64,000 bases of DNA from JAWVFM01 sp963771655 (GTDB taxonomy: Bacteria; Actinomycetota; Thermoleophilia; Solirubrobacterales; 70-9): positions 1 to 64,000 of the forward strand of contig CAVYUG010000008.1 of the NCBI GenBank assembly GCA_963771655.1, read 5' to 3'. Both the position numbers and the translations under genes were made by a program. The notes beneath the pieces are model-generated. The model made no database searches and was not told the origin of the DNA. It saw nothing but the letters and a program-made list of their open reading frames with translations. Positions 1-8,210 of this stretch are shown in pieces. Numbering within the stretch: the stretch's first letter is position 1; each line of letters starts with the position of its first letter.

Positions 1-995
1 CGGCGAGGGTCCGAGACGGTTTGGCGGTCGCGGCCAGAGAGCTCGAGACTCGCGCCGATTCCCGCCTCGCGGAAGCCGAGAGCCGGCTGCGGGTGGAGGC
101 CGAGGCGCGGGCGCGCGAGGCCGAACAGCGGGCTCGGGCCGCAGCGCTGGATCAGGTGCGAGCGGCTGAGGAAACCGTGGCCGCGGCAGAGGAGCGACTT
201 TCGACACGCTTGGGGGATGAGACGGATCGCCTGCAAGCGACGATTCGAGAGACGACCGGCGCCGAGCTCGAGCGCGCCGTCGCAAGGTTGGAGGCCGAGA
301 TTGCGGAGGCGGCCGCAGGCGCTCGGGCTTCCGTGACCGAACGGCTTCTCGCCGAGCTTGACAGCCGAATCGCCGCCGCCGCCGAGGAGCTGCGCTCGAC
401 GGGCGAGGCGCGGATCGCCCGGGGCCTGGAGGAGCTGCGAAGTGAGACCGAGGTCGCGCTCGGAGGCATCCACGCCACCGCGAACGACGCTGCTGGGCGA
501 ATCGAGCGATCCGGGTCGGCCGCGACGGATCGCGCTCTCGAGGCGGCAAGGCGCATCGAACGGCAGTCGAAGAAGCTCCGTCGACGAGCTCGCCGACACG
601 AGCTCCGACTGGTCCGTCGAGAGCGCTCGCGCCGCTCCGCAGCGGCGCTCGAGAAGCTCGAGACCCGGGCCACGGAGGTGACGGCTCGGCTCGACGCTGT
701 GGCCGCGTCGGCGCAGGGGGAGGTCGAGCGGGGCGCGGCGGAGGCGGACCAGCGGGTCCTCGACGCCCTCGCCGCCGTCGGGAGCTCGCTCCAGGCCGCC
801 CGGGCCGCCGAGGCGCGGGCGCGCGATAGCGAGCAGCGGATCGGGGTGATCGAGCGGCGGATCGAGGAGATCGTTGGAACCCTCGGGACGACGATCGGCT
901 GGGACGAGCGGCTCGGCGCGGCGACGCGAGCCGAGGAGGAGGCCGCGGCCCGTATCGCCGAGGCCGAGCGTCGTCTCCGCGGCCTGATCGACTGA
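1..995 (+). CDS. Coiled-coil protein, 5' end outside the window
   Basis: The reading frame is open to the left edge. The first usable start inside the window is a TTG at 21, giving 324 residues, but the real start is probably upstream. The protein is almost entirely Ala/Glu/Arg with heptad-like spacing and long charged helices, so it is predicted to be an extended coiled coil, with a basic stretch around residues 180-210 (KKLRRRARRHELRLVRRERS). I see no signal peptide, membrane segment or enzymatic motif. It ends 92 bases before dnaE on the same strand. The family cannot be named: coiled-coil composition makes similarity to other coiled-coil proteins uninformative. A structural or cell-envelope/chromosome-associated role is possible but only a guess. 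Confidence 0.7.
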   Translation, partial: ARVRDGLAVAARELETRADSRLAEAESRLRVEAEARAREAEQRARAAALDQVRAAEETVAAAEERLSTRLGDETDRLQATIRETTGAELERAVARLEAEIAEAAAGARASVTERLLAELDSRIAAAAEELRSTGEARIARGLEELRSETEVALGGIHATANDAAGRIERSGSAATDRALEAARRIERQSKKLRRRARRHELRLVRRERSRRSAAALEKLETRATEVTARLDAVAASAQGEVERGAAEADQRVLDALAAVGSSLQAARAAEARARDSEQRIGVIERRIEEIVGTLGTTIGWDERLGAATRAEEEAAARIAEAERRLRGLID

Positions 996-1029
996 CGGGG
1001 GGCGCCGCAAACAGCGGCTCCAGGGTTTC

Positions 1030-1042
1030 CCGCAGCTTGCGG
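1030..1042 (+). terminator. Small hairpin after the coiled-coil gene
   Basis: CCGCA, a 3-nt loop and TGCGG form a short GC hairpin between the coiled-coil gene and dnaE. There is no T-tract, so termination is only a possibility. Confidence 0.25.
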
Positions 1043-1087
1043 CAAGCCTCGAATTGGCATCTGCCTCGATTGCGATGATGGCCCTTC

Positions 1088-4000
1088 GTGAGCGACTCTT
1101 CGGCCGTACACCTCCACGTTCACAGCGAGTACTCGCTGCTCGACGGCGCCTGCAAGATCGAGCGCCTCGCGCAGCGGGCCGCCGAGCTCGGGATGCCCGC
1201 CCTCGGCCTCACCGACCACGGTGTCATGAACGGGGCGGTCGAGCACTACAAGTCCTGCCGTAAGGCGGGCATCAAGCCGATCCTCGGAATCGAGGCCTAT
1301 TTCGTCGACTCGAGGCGAGCCGCGGCGAGCCCGGGCAATCGGGCGAAGCCCAACCACCTGACGCTCCTGGCGGCCAGTGACGCCGGCTTCCGGAACCTCG
1401 TCGAGCTGAGCTCGACCGGCTTCCTCGAGGGCTTCTCGCGCGGCAAGGCGAATGTCGACCTCGAGCTCCTGGACCGCCACTCGGAGGGCGTCATCGCCCT
1501 CACCGGCTGCCTTCAGTCCCGCTTCTGCCGCAACCTGGTGGAGGAGCGCCCGCGCGACGCGCGTGCCCACGTGGACGACCTCATCAACGTGTTCGGCGCG
1601 GAGGACGTCTACTTCGAGATCCAGGCCAACGGGGTGCCGGTCCAGGACCGGGCGAACGAGGGGATCGTGCGCACGGCTCGCGAGCTGGGACGCCCGCTCG
1701 TCGCGACCGGCGACGTGCACTACCTGCGGCGCGAGGACTTCGACCACCACGCCGCGCTTCTCTGCGTGCAGACGAAGTCCACGCTGGAGCAGCCGAAGAT
1801 GAGCTTCGACACCAACGAGTTCTTCCTCAAGAGCCCCGCCGAGCTGGCCGACTCGTTCTCGGCCTGGCCGGAGTCCGTGCCGAACACCCTCGAGGTCGCT
1901 GAGCGGTGCGAGGTCGAGCTCGAGCTCGGCAAGCTGCTCCTCCCGCGCTTTCCCACCCCCGGCGGCGAGGACCCGCGCGACATGCTCCACCGCCTCGCCG
2001 GCGAGGGCCTGCGCCGTCGCTACGGCGACCCGCCCCCCGCGGAGGCCCTCGAGCGCCTCGACTTCGAGCTCGGCGTCATCGCTGAGATGGGGTTCGACTC
2101 CTACTTCCTGATCGTGTGGGACTTCGTCCGCTTCGCGAAGGACAGCGGCATCGCGGTGGGCCCCGGCCGTGGATCGGCGGCCGGGTCGATCGTCGCCTAC
2201 TCGCTCGGCATCACCGACGTCGACCCGCTGGCCAACGACCTCCTCTTCGAGCGGTTCCTCAACCCCGCCCGCAAGTCGATGCCCGACATCGACATCGACT
2301 TCTCGGTCCGCGGCCGCGAGCGCGTGATCCGCTACGTGGCCGAGAAGTACGGCCGCGAGTCGGTCGCCCAGATCATCACCTTCGGCAAGATGGCGCCCCG
2401 CGCCGCCACCCGCGATGCCGCGAGGGTCCTCGGATTCGATTACGCCACCGGTGACCGCGTCGCCAAGCTCATCCCGGAGCCGGTGATGGGTCGCAGCCCG
2501 AGCTTCGACGAGTGCATGAAGCCCAGCCAGGAGCTGCGCAAGGCCTACGACTCCGATGCCGACGCGCGCAAGATCGTCGACACCGCGCGAGGCCTGGAGG
2601 GAATCGTCCGCAACAACTCGATCCACGCCGCCGCGGTCGTGATCTCGGATCGCCCGCTTCACCAGATCGTCCCGCTGCAGCTCGCCGAGGACCGCGCCGC
2701 GGGACCGTCGAACGGAGCCAACGGGCGCCCCGAGCGCACGTACAAGATCGTCACGCAGTACTCGATGGGCCCGATCGAGGAGATCGGCCTGCTGAAGATG
2801 GACTTCCTGGGCCTCCGCAACCTCGACGTGATCGAGGACGCGGTCGACATCATCCGCCGCTCGCGAGGGATCGAACTCGACATGGAGACGATCCCCCTCG
2901 ACGACCCGAAGACCTACGAGATGCTCGCCCGCGGCGAGTCGATAGGCGTCTTCCAGCTCGAGTCGGATGGGATGCGCGAGGCGCTCCGCAAGGTGAAGCC
3001 CACCGAGTTCAACGACATCGCCGCCCTCAACGCGCTCTACAGGCCCGGCGCGATGCGCTTCATCGACGACTACGCGCGCGGCAAGCGCGACCCGTCCTCG
3101 GTGCGCTACCCCGACCCGCGCCTGCGCGAGATCGCCGAATCGACGTATGGGTGCTGCATCTACCAGGAGCAGCTGATGGAGATCGCCAAGCGGATGGCGG
3201 GCTTCTCCGGCGCCGAGGCCGACGACCTGCGTAAGGCGGTGGGCAAGAAGAAGCGCGACCTGATGGCGACGATGAGGGAGAAGTTTCTCGCCGGGATGGC
3301 TGCGTCGGGGACCGATCCGGCGGTCGCGCAGGACCTGTGGTCGCTGATGACGGCGGCCGCCGACTACAGCTTCAACAAGTCCCACGCCGCCTGCTACGGG
3401 CTGATCAGCTACCGGACCGCATACCTACGCGCCAACTATCCGGCCGAGTACATGGCGGCGCTGATCTCGTCGGTGATGTCGACGAAGGACAAGGTGCCGT
3501 TCTTCGTGAGCCGGTGCCACGAGCTCGGCATCGAGGTCCTGCCGCCGGACGTCAACTCCTCCGAGCACGGGTTCTCGGTTGCGGGCAACCGGATCCGGTT
3601 CGGGCTCGACGCCGTGAAGAACGTGGGTCACGCCGCCGTCGAGTCCATCCTGCGCGCGCGCGCAGAGGACGGCGACTTCCAGTCGATCTGGGACTTCTGC
3701 GAGCGGGTCGACGCGCGGGCGGTCAACAAGCGAGCGACGGAGTGCCTGGTGAAGTGCGGGGCGCTCGATTCCACCGGCGACTCGCGGAGCGGGATGCTCA
3801 GCGTGTTACCTGCCGCACTCGGGTTCGGGCAGAGAACGCAGGAGGACGCCCTCCGCGGCCAGGGCTCGATCTTCGACCTCGGGACCTCCGCGTCGGCGCC
3901 GTCGGCGCCGACGCACCCTCCGGTCCCCCGGGAGGAGTTCGAGCAGAGCGAGCTGCTGCGGCTCGAGAAGGAAACGCTGGGGACTTTCGTCTCGGCGCAC

Positions 4001-4573
4001 CCGCTCGCGGAGGTCCGCGACCAGCTCCGCGCCCGTGTCGACTGCCCGCTCGGCGAGGTGGCTGCGAAGCCCGACGGCACGTGGCTCCGCGTCGGCGGCA
4101 TCGTCACGGCGGCGAAGAAGGTGCGCACCCGCGGTGGTGCCCACATAATGTTCGCGACGCTCGACGATCTCGATGGGTCGGTGGAGCTCTTCGTCCGCGA
4201 CGTCGGCAGCGAGGCGGCCGAGGCGATCGAGGTCGATCGGGTGATCCTTGTCCGCGGCCGCGTGGACCACAAGGAGCCCGGCCAGACGAGCCTCGTCGTC
4301 GCCGAGGCCGAGGCGTTCGAGCCGGTCGCCGGCCACTCCTCGCCGCAGGCGGTCGTGATCCGCCTCGACGCGGCGCGTCTCGACGCCGGCCTACTCACCG
4401 ACCTGAAGGCCGTCTTCGAGGTCTTTCCCGGCGAGAGCGAGGTGTTGCTCGAGATGGACACGCGGGAGGGCGTCCGCCGCCTTCGGTTCGGCTCGGGCTA
4501 CCGGATCAACCCCTCGCCGGCGCTCCACGCCGAGCTCGACCAGCTGCTCGGCACGCACGCGATCGCGGCGTAA
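1088..4573 (+). CDS. dnaE: DNA polymerase III subunit alpha
   Basis: This is the replicative C-family DNA polymerase catalytic subunit, 1161 residues, the usual length for DnaE1. The N-terminal PHP domain starts immediately (HLHVHS at residues 8-13, metal-binding type histidines). The palm carries GPGRGSAAGS near 357-368 and the catalytic aspartates in MPDIDIDFS near 398-406. A KSHAACY motif lies near 764, a helix-hairpin-helix region follows, and an OB-fold (around 990-1070) lies near the C-terminus. The start is GTG. TTGGCA at 1054-1059 resembles a -35 box but no convincing -10 follows. A possible extra role of the PHP domain in proofreading is known from other bacteria and is inferred here. 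The gene is complete, with no frameshift. Confidence 0.97.
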   Translation: MSDSSAVHLHVHSEYSLLDGACKIERLAQRAAELGMPALGLTDHGVMNGAVEHYKSCRKAGIKPILGIEAYFVDSRRAAASPGNRAKPNHLTLLAASDAGFRNLVELSSTGFLEGFSRGKANVDLELLDRHSEGVIALTGCLQSRFCRNLVEERPRDARAHVDDLINVFGAEDVYFEIQANGVPVQDRANEGIVRTARELGRPLVATGDVHYLRREDFDHHAALLCVQTKSTLEQPKMSFDTNEFFLKSPAELADSFSAWPESVPNTLEVAERCEVELELGKLLLPRFPTPGGEDPRDMLHRLAGEGLRRRYGDPPPAEALERLDFELGVIAEMGFDSYFLIVWDFVRFAKDSGIAVGPGRGSAAGSIVAYSLGITDVDPLANDLLFERFLNPARKSMPDIDIDFSVRGRERVIRYVAEKYGRESVAQIITFGKMAPRAATRDAARVLGFDYATGDRVAKLIPEPVMGRSPSFDECMKPSQELRKAYDSDADARKIVDTARGLEGIVRNNSIHAAAVVISDRPLHQIVPLQLAEDRAAGPSNGANGRPERTYKIVTQYSMGPIEEIGLLKMDFLGLRNLDVIEDAVDIIRRSRGIELDMETIPLDDPKTYEMLARGESIGVFQLESDGMREALRKVKPTEFNDIAALNALYRPGAMRFIDDYARGKRDPSSVRYPDPRLREIAESTYGCCIYQEQLMEIAKRMAGFSGAEADDLRKAVGKKKRDLMATMREKFLAGMAASGTDPAVAQDLWSLMTAAADYSFNKSHAACYGLISYRTAYLRANYPAEYMAALISSVMSTKDKVPFFVSRCHELGIEVLPPDVNSSEHGFSVAGNRIRFGLDAVKNVGHAAVESILRARAEDGDFQSIWDFCERVDARAVNKRATECLVKCGALDSTGDSRSGMLSVLPAALGFGQRTQEDALRGQGSIFDLGTSASAPSAPTHPPVPREEFEQSELLRLEKETLGTFVSAHPLAEVRDQLRARVDCPLGEVAAKPDGTWLRVGGIVTAAKKVRTRGGAHIMFATLDDLDGSVELFVRDVGSEAAEAIEVDRVILVRGRVDHKEPGQTSLVVAEAEAFEPVAGHSSPQAVVIRLDAARLDAGLLTDLKAVFEVFPGESEVLLEMDTREGVRRLRFGSGYRINPSPALHAELDQLLGTHAIAA

Positions 4574-4576
4574 ACT
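4571..4576 (+). promoter_or_regulatory. -10 box TAAACT overlapping the dnaE stop codon
   Basis: TAAACT contains the dnaE stop TAA and ends 7 nt before the next GTG start, the geometry of a leaderless actinobacterial transcript. No clear -35 box is seen. Confidence 0.4.
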
Positions 4577-4583
4577 TCTCCCC

Positions 4584-4988
4584 GTGGCGATCCAGCAGCG
4601 CGGAGGTTCGGAGACACGCGTCGGCGAGTGCCGCCAGTGCCGGACCTTCTGCGACAAGCTGGTCGAGCCGCGTGGGTGCCTCGAGCTTCGCTGCCGCTAT
4701 CTCTACAGCTACCACGACCCGATCAACGGGGGCCACTACATGGGCTGCCTTCGAAAGGTATTCCGGGCCGAGATCGACGTCGACATGTTCGAGGCAGCGG
4801 AGCGCACGGGTGGCTTCGGCGGCATCAAGATGACCGGCCAGCCGCTGCCGCAATGCCAGTTTCGCGTCGAGCCGAGCTTCGAGGGCGATGGGGACGAGCA
4901 CAGCTGCGTCAACCCGCGCTTCTTCGACTGCACCGACGCGGGGCCCGAGGGCCTGCGGGCCTTCGACCTGCGCGACGCGCTGGCCTAG
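4584..4988 (+). CDS. Cysteine-rich conserved-type protein, function unknown
   Basis: 134 residues, GTG start 10 nt after dnaE. Nine cysteines: a CxxCxxxC group at 16/19/23, then 32, 37 and 55, one near 91 and two near 107 and 115. Aromatic and basic residues surround them (RYLYSYHDPINGGHYMGCLRK). This pattern suggests a bound metal or Fe-S cluster, but I do not recognise a named family. No signal peptide or membrane segment is visible, so it is probably cytoplasmic. Its stop overlaps the stop of the response regulator on the other strand (bases CTAG at 4985-4988), so the two genes converge with no space for a terminator. The close spacing to dnaE could mean cotranscription, although a -10 box at 4571 would allow its own transcript. 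Confidence 0.75.
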   Translation: MAIQQRGGSETRVGECRQCRTFCDKLVEPRGCLELRCRYLYSYHDPINGGHYMGCLRKVFRAEIDVDMFEAAERTGGFGGIKMTGQPLPQCQFRVEPSFEGDGDEHSCVNPRFFDCTDAGPEGLRAFDLRDALA

Positions 4989-5650
4989 GGCGAGAAGCGG
5001 TAGCCCACGCCACGGACCGTCTCGAAGCGGTTCGCGCCGAGCTTGCGCCGCAGGTAGCCGACGTAGACGTCGACGACGTTCGAACCGGGGTCGTAGCCGT
5101 AGCCCCAGACGTGTGCCAGGAGTTGCTCGCGGCTCATCACCTGGTCGGGGTGTCGAAGGAACGCCTTCAGGAGCTCGAACTCGCGCGCGCTCAGCTCGAC
5201 GGAGCTGCCATCCGCGGTCACCCATCGCGTCCGCTCGTCGAGTGAGATTCCGCCCACGCTCAGGCTCTCGTCGGCGCCCTCGCCGGCGCCCTGGCCGCGG
5301 AGCCGCAGCCGGATCCGAGCCAGGAGCTCCTCGAAGTGGAACGGCTTGCCCAGGTAGTCGTCGGCGCCCGCCTCGAGCCCGGCCACGCGGTCGCCCGCCT
5401 CGTCTCGCGCGGTCAGGATGATGACGGGCAGCCGCTGCCCATCGCCGCGAACGTCGCGCAGCACCTCGATGCCGTCGCGCCCGGGGAGGCCGAGGTCGAG
5501 GATGACGAGGTCGAAGTGATCGTCCCGGGCGAGGGCCGAGCCGGCGATCCCGTTCGCCGCCACGGTGGTCGTGTGGCCCGCGGCCCGCAGGCCCTTTTCG
5601 AGGAAGGCCGCAAGGCGCGCCTCGTCCTCGACGATGAGGATGCGGCTCAC
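4985..5650 (-). CDS. OmpR/PhoB-family response regulator
   Basis: 221 residues. The receiver domain has acidic E8/D9, phospho-acceptor D52 (VILDLGLPG), T80 and K102 (YLGKPF), so it is complete and probably phosphorylatable. The C-terminal winged-helix DNA-binding domain (about 125-220) includes the usual WGYGYDPGSNVVDVYVGYLR region, where the recognition helix leads into the hairpin wing. The GTG start overlaps the kinase stop by 4 nt (GTGA), indicating translational coupling. It is the last gene of a minus-strand operon of membrane protein, kinase and regulator. PhoB/OmpR proteins bind tandem 11-bp direct repeats, and two such arrays lie upstream of this operon at 7726-7820. Autoregulation is therefore a strong inference. 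The stimulus is unknown. Confidence 0.95.
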   Translation of the reverse strand: MSRILIVEDEARLAAFLEKGLRAAGHTTTVAANGIAGSALARDDHFDLVILDLGLPGRDGIEVLRDVRGDGQRLPVIILTARDEAGDRVAGLEAGADDYLGKPFHFEELLARIRLRLRGQGAGEGADESLSVGGISLDERTRWVTADGSSVELSAREFELLKAFLRHPDQVMSREQLLAHVWGYGYDPGSNVVDVYVGYLRRKLGANRFETVRGVGYRFSP

Positions 5651-7128
5651 GGGCGTGCGGGCGCGCTCCCCGACTGCTCGGCCGGGATCACGATCGTGAA
5701 CCTCGCGCCCTGCCCGACGGCGCTGTCGACCTCGACCCTGCCGCCGTGGGCCTCGGCGACGGCCCGGACGATCGCGAGGCCGAGCCCCGCGCCGTCGGAG
5801 CGATCGCCACCGGCGAAGCGCTCGAAGATGTGCTCTGCCTCGGCCGGGTCGATGCCGGAACCGGAGTCGCGAACCCAGATCCGCGCCTCGTCGTCGGTGA
5901 TCTCCGAGCCGAGGCCTATCTCATCGCCCTCCCCTGTGTGGTGCACGGCGTTCTCGGCGAGGTTCATCACGGCCTGCGTGAGTCGCTGGGGGTCGCCCTG
6001 CACGAGCCCGATCCCGGTGCGGTCGAAGCGCCATTTCCGGTTGCCGAGGCGGCTGGCCTTGGCGAAGAGATCGTGGGTCAGCAGGTCGAGATCGAGGGGC
6101 TCCACCCGGAGGAAGTCGGGCCGCGAGGACCGAGCGAGCACCAGCAGCTCGTCTACCAGGCGGCTCATCCGGTCGAGCTCGTCCTCCACGATCGCGATCG
6201 CCTCACGCCTCTCCCGTGGGTCGTCGCCGAGCGTCTCGAGGTGGCCGCGAATCACCGTGATCGGGGTCCGGAGCTCGTGGCTGACGTCAGCCATGAACGC
6301 CCGCTGGCTCGCGAACGCGATGTCGAGGCGGTCGAGCATCTCGTTGAAGGTCCTGCCCAGCTGTGCGATCTCGTCCGACCCGCGCACGCTGATGCGGCGC
6401 GAGAGGTCGCTCTCCGTGATCGAGCGCGCGGCTCGGGCCAGCGCCTGGAGCGGCGCGACCGCGCGCCCAGCCGCCAGCCAGATGAAGAGCGAGGCAAGGA
6501 GCATGACCACGATCGAGACCCCGATGGCGATCCGAACCGCGCTCTCCACCTCCGCGCGCGCCGGCCCGAGAAGCGCCCCGGCCACGAGGACACCCTGCGT
6601 CCCCCGGGTCCCCTCCACCGGCACCGCCACGTACCTCGCCGGCCCCTCGGCGGTGGAGACCTCGCCGCTCACCGGGACCCGAGCCGAGCCGGCGGCGCCG
6701 AGCGCCGTGACGAGCCCGCTGTTCCCGAGGTCGGAGCTGCGCGCCCGGTAGGCATGTCCGTCGATGAAGGCGACGATGGCGCCGTGGTCGAGGGGCACGG
6801 TACGAGCGAGGTATGCATCGAAGATCTTGGGGAGGCGTCCCGCGAAGGGGTTGCCCGTCCGCGGGTCGGTGGGCGAGGAGGAGAGGCGGTCGAAGGCGTC
6901 GACCTTGCTCGTCAGCGAGCTTTGGACCTGATCGCCGATCCGCGACAGGAGGACCTGGCGAAGGACGAGGACCGACGCAGCGGTCGAGATGAGGAGGAGC
7001 ACCAGGAACGAGAGGAGCACCCGCGTGCGCATCCCGCCGAGCGGCGGAACCCTCCGCGCGGCCGGCCTCGAGACGGGCGGCGACGGTGCGGAGCGTTCAT
7101 CGACCTGTTGAGCGGTGGTTGAAGCCAT
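5647..7128 (-). CDS. Membrane sensor histidine kinase (HAMP, HisKA, HATPase)
   Basis: 493 residues from the ATG at 7128; a longer start at 7191 is possible but adds only a low-complexity tail. Order: short cytoplasmic Pro/Arg-rich tail, membrane segment about 37-58, extracytoplasmic sensor region about 60-195, second membrane segment about 196-218, HAMP, and a HisKA domain with the phosphoacceptor histidine near 286 (DVSHELRTP). The ATPase domain follows, with an N-box near 388 (NLAENAVHHT), then DSGSGID and GLGLAIVRAV glycine boxes. It should autophosphorylate and pass phosphate to the downstream regulator, with which it overlaps by 4 nt. The sensor region has no domain I can name. The preceding small membrane protein may be an accessory or ligand sensor. 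Confidence 0.95.
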   Translation of the reverse strand: MASTTAQQVDERSAPSPPVSRPAARRVPPLGGMRTRVLLSFLVLLLISTAASVLVLRQVLLSRIGDQVQSSLTSKVDAFDRLSSSPTDPRTGNPFAGRLPKIFDAYLARTVPLDHGAIVAFIDGHAYRARSSDLGNSGLVTALGAAGSARVPVSGEVSTAEGPARYVAVPVEGTRGTQGVLVAGALLGPARAEVESAVRIAIGVSIVVMLLASLFIWLAAGRAVAPLQALARAARSITESDLSRRISVRGSDEIAQLGRTFNEMLDRLDIAFASQRAFMADVSHELRTPITVIRGHLETLGDDPRERREAIAIVEDELDRMSRLVDELLVLARSSRPDFLRVEPLDLDLLTHDLFAKASRLGNRKWRFDRTGIGLVQGDPQRLTQAVMNLAENAVHHTGEGDEIGLGSEITDDEARIWVRDSGSGIDPAEAEHIFERFAGGDRSDGAGLGLAIVRAVAEAHGGRVEVDSAVGQGARFTIVIPAEQSGSAPARP

Positions 7129-7230
7129 CGTCAACCCATCGGCGGGCGGTGGGGTCGCCGAAAGGGTTTCGCCTCGTGTGCCCGCGAGCACGGGGGAGAC
7201 TGTAGAGGTGGCTGAGGGCTTGCGGGCCGA

Positions 7231-7671
7231 TCAGCGCCCGTCTGCAGGCGCCGGCCCGACCCTGGCGGCGAGCGCGCCCACGGCACTCGTGTACTGGCTC
7301 CCGCCCGGAAGCGAGGGGTTGCCGTACCCGCCCGGCGGCGGCGGCGCACCGCCACCGCCAGTGCCCGCTGAGCTCGCCGGCGCTCCCCCGCCTTGACCGT
7401 GGGCTCCCCCGCCTGAACCGCGCGCGGGCCCGCCGCCGGCTCCGCGGTTCCGTCCGGCATGCGGCCCTCTGCCGCGCGAAGCGCGGCCGTGCCTCTCATG
7501 GCCGGGGCCCGAGGGATGCGTCCCGTGATAGCCGCCCGGCGCGGTCACGCCGTTCAAGGAGCCTGGCGATCCCGGTCGCAGGAGGCCGATGTAGACCGCG
7601 GCGCAGAGCAGCGCGACGAGGACCGCCTGGGCGGCGATCAACCAGCTGCGCCTGTTCGTCCACCAGTTCAA
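7231..7671 (-). CDS. Small Gly/Pro/His-rich membrane-anchored protein upstream of the kinase
   Basis: 146 residues from a TTG start. An N-terminal basic patch (WWTNRRSW) and one hydrophobic segment (about 11-30) predict a signal anchor. The rest is an extracytoplasmic low-complexity tail rich in Gly, Pro, His and Arg (GPGHERHGRASRGRGPHAG, then GGGGAPPPPGGYG). No enzyme motif is visible. It precedes the histidine kinase by about 100 nt on the same strand and lies just downstream of a PhoB-box-like repeat array. It is therefore probably the first gene of the two-component operon. The histidines could bind metal, but this is speculation. No good ribosome-binding site precedes the start. The ORF could be a chance product of high GC, but the N-terminal anchor argues that it is real. 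Confidence 0.55.
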   Translation of the reverse strand: MNWWTNRRSWLIAAQAVLVALLCAAVYIGLLRPGSPGSLNGVTAPGGYHGTHPSGPGHERHGRASRGRGPHAGRNRGAGGGPARGSGGGAHGQGGGAPASSAGTGGGGAPPPPGGYGNPSLPGGSQYTSAVGALAARVGPAPADGR

Positions 7672-7715
7672 GCGCGCAAGCCTATGGCTGTGGGCGCGTC
7701 ACGCAGCGAAAGGAT

Positions 7716-7754
7716 GGTCCACGTACATGAGACTGCCATGAGAGACGCATGAGA
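7716..7754 (-). promoter_or_regulatory. Three 11-bp-spaced repeats plus -10 facing the two-component operon
   Basis: Read on the minus strand, TCTCATG occurs at 7754-7748, 7743-7737 and 7732-7726, each unit starting exactly 11 bp after the last (7-bp core plus 4-bp spacer). This is the architecture of a PhoB/OmpR-type box. Nine bases further is CATCCT (7716-7711), a plausible -10. A fourth TCTCATG core lies at 7786-7780, out of register. The likely binder is the OmpR-family regulator encoded by this operon. Confidence 0.6.
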
Positions 7755-7791
7755 GACGCCGCACCTTGCGCCGAATTTGCATGAGAGCGAT

Positions 7792-7835
7792 TCTCATCGT
7801 GGCCTCACCTTCCTCTCACGGACTCGTCCTAGTCT
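7792..7835 (+). promoter_or_regulatory. Three 11-bp-spaced repeats plus -10 facing the LPXTG gene
   Basis: On the plus strand TCTCATC (7792), CCTCACC (7803) and TCTCACG (7814) recur at exactly 11-bp intervals. They are followed after 9 nt by TAGTCT (7830-7835) as a -10 box. This mirrors the minus-strand array, with the same core sequence and the same 9-nt distance to the -10. The repeats would take the place of a -35 box, as in class II activation by PhoB-type proteins. The transcript would start near 7842, giving a 30-nt leader. Confidence 0.6.
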
Positions 7836-7871
7836 GGCAGCCAGCTTTCCCTTCTAAGGAGTCGTCACCCA

Positions 7872-8210
7872 GTGATCAGCAAGTCAGCCATAGCCGCGCG
7901 CCGCGCCCTCGTCGTGGCTGCGCTCTGCCTCGCGCTCGTTGGCGCGGTCGCGCCCGGCCTCGCATCCGCCCAGGGCTCAAGCCCGACGCAGGATCAATAC
8001 ACGCCGGTCATCCACCAGCAGGGTGGCTCCGGCGGTTCGACCAGTGCCGGCGGAGGGCTCAGCGGTCGCGTTGGGCCACTGCCATTCACCGGCTTCGACG
8101 TCCTGTCGATGGCGGCCGTCGCGCTCGCGGTGACGGCTCTCGGTCTCGGCCTGCAGCGCGCCGTCTCGCGCCGCCCGCACGAGGACGTCGGCGACGGCGC
8201 CCAGCTCTAG
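7872..8210 (+). CDS. Small LPXTG-type cell-surface protein
   Basis: 112 residues, GTG start preceded by AAGGAG at 7856-7861. A signal peptide (basic start, hydrophobic core, likely cleavage after ASA at 31-33) leads to a short Ser/Gly/Gln-rich mature region of about 35 residues. Then comes LPFTG at 70-74, a hydrophobic segment of about 20 residues and RR, the full sortase cell-wall sorting signal, followed by an unusual acidic tail. After sorting, the exposed peptide would be only about 40 residues. It may be a small surface spacer or signal molecule rather than an enzyme. It is divergent from the two-component operon and shares a symmetric operator with it, so it is the obvious target gene. 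No sortase gene lies in the window. Confidence 0.8.
   Translation: MISKSAIAARRALVVAALCLALVGAVAPGLASAQGSSPTQDQYTPVIHQQGGSGGSTSAGGGLSGRVGPLPFTGFDVLSMAAVALAVTALGLGLQRAVSRRPHEDVGDGAQL

Noticed and set aside
152..3385. Very long open frame on the minus strand opposite the coiled-coil gene and dnaE
   Set aside because: It is the antisense of real coding DNA in a GC-rich genome, where stops are rare. Its composition is Arg/Val/Asp/Leu-rich with no recognisable domain, and dnaE is complete on the other strand.
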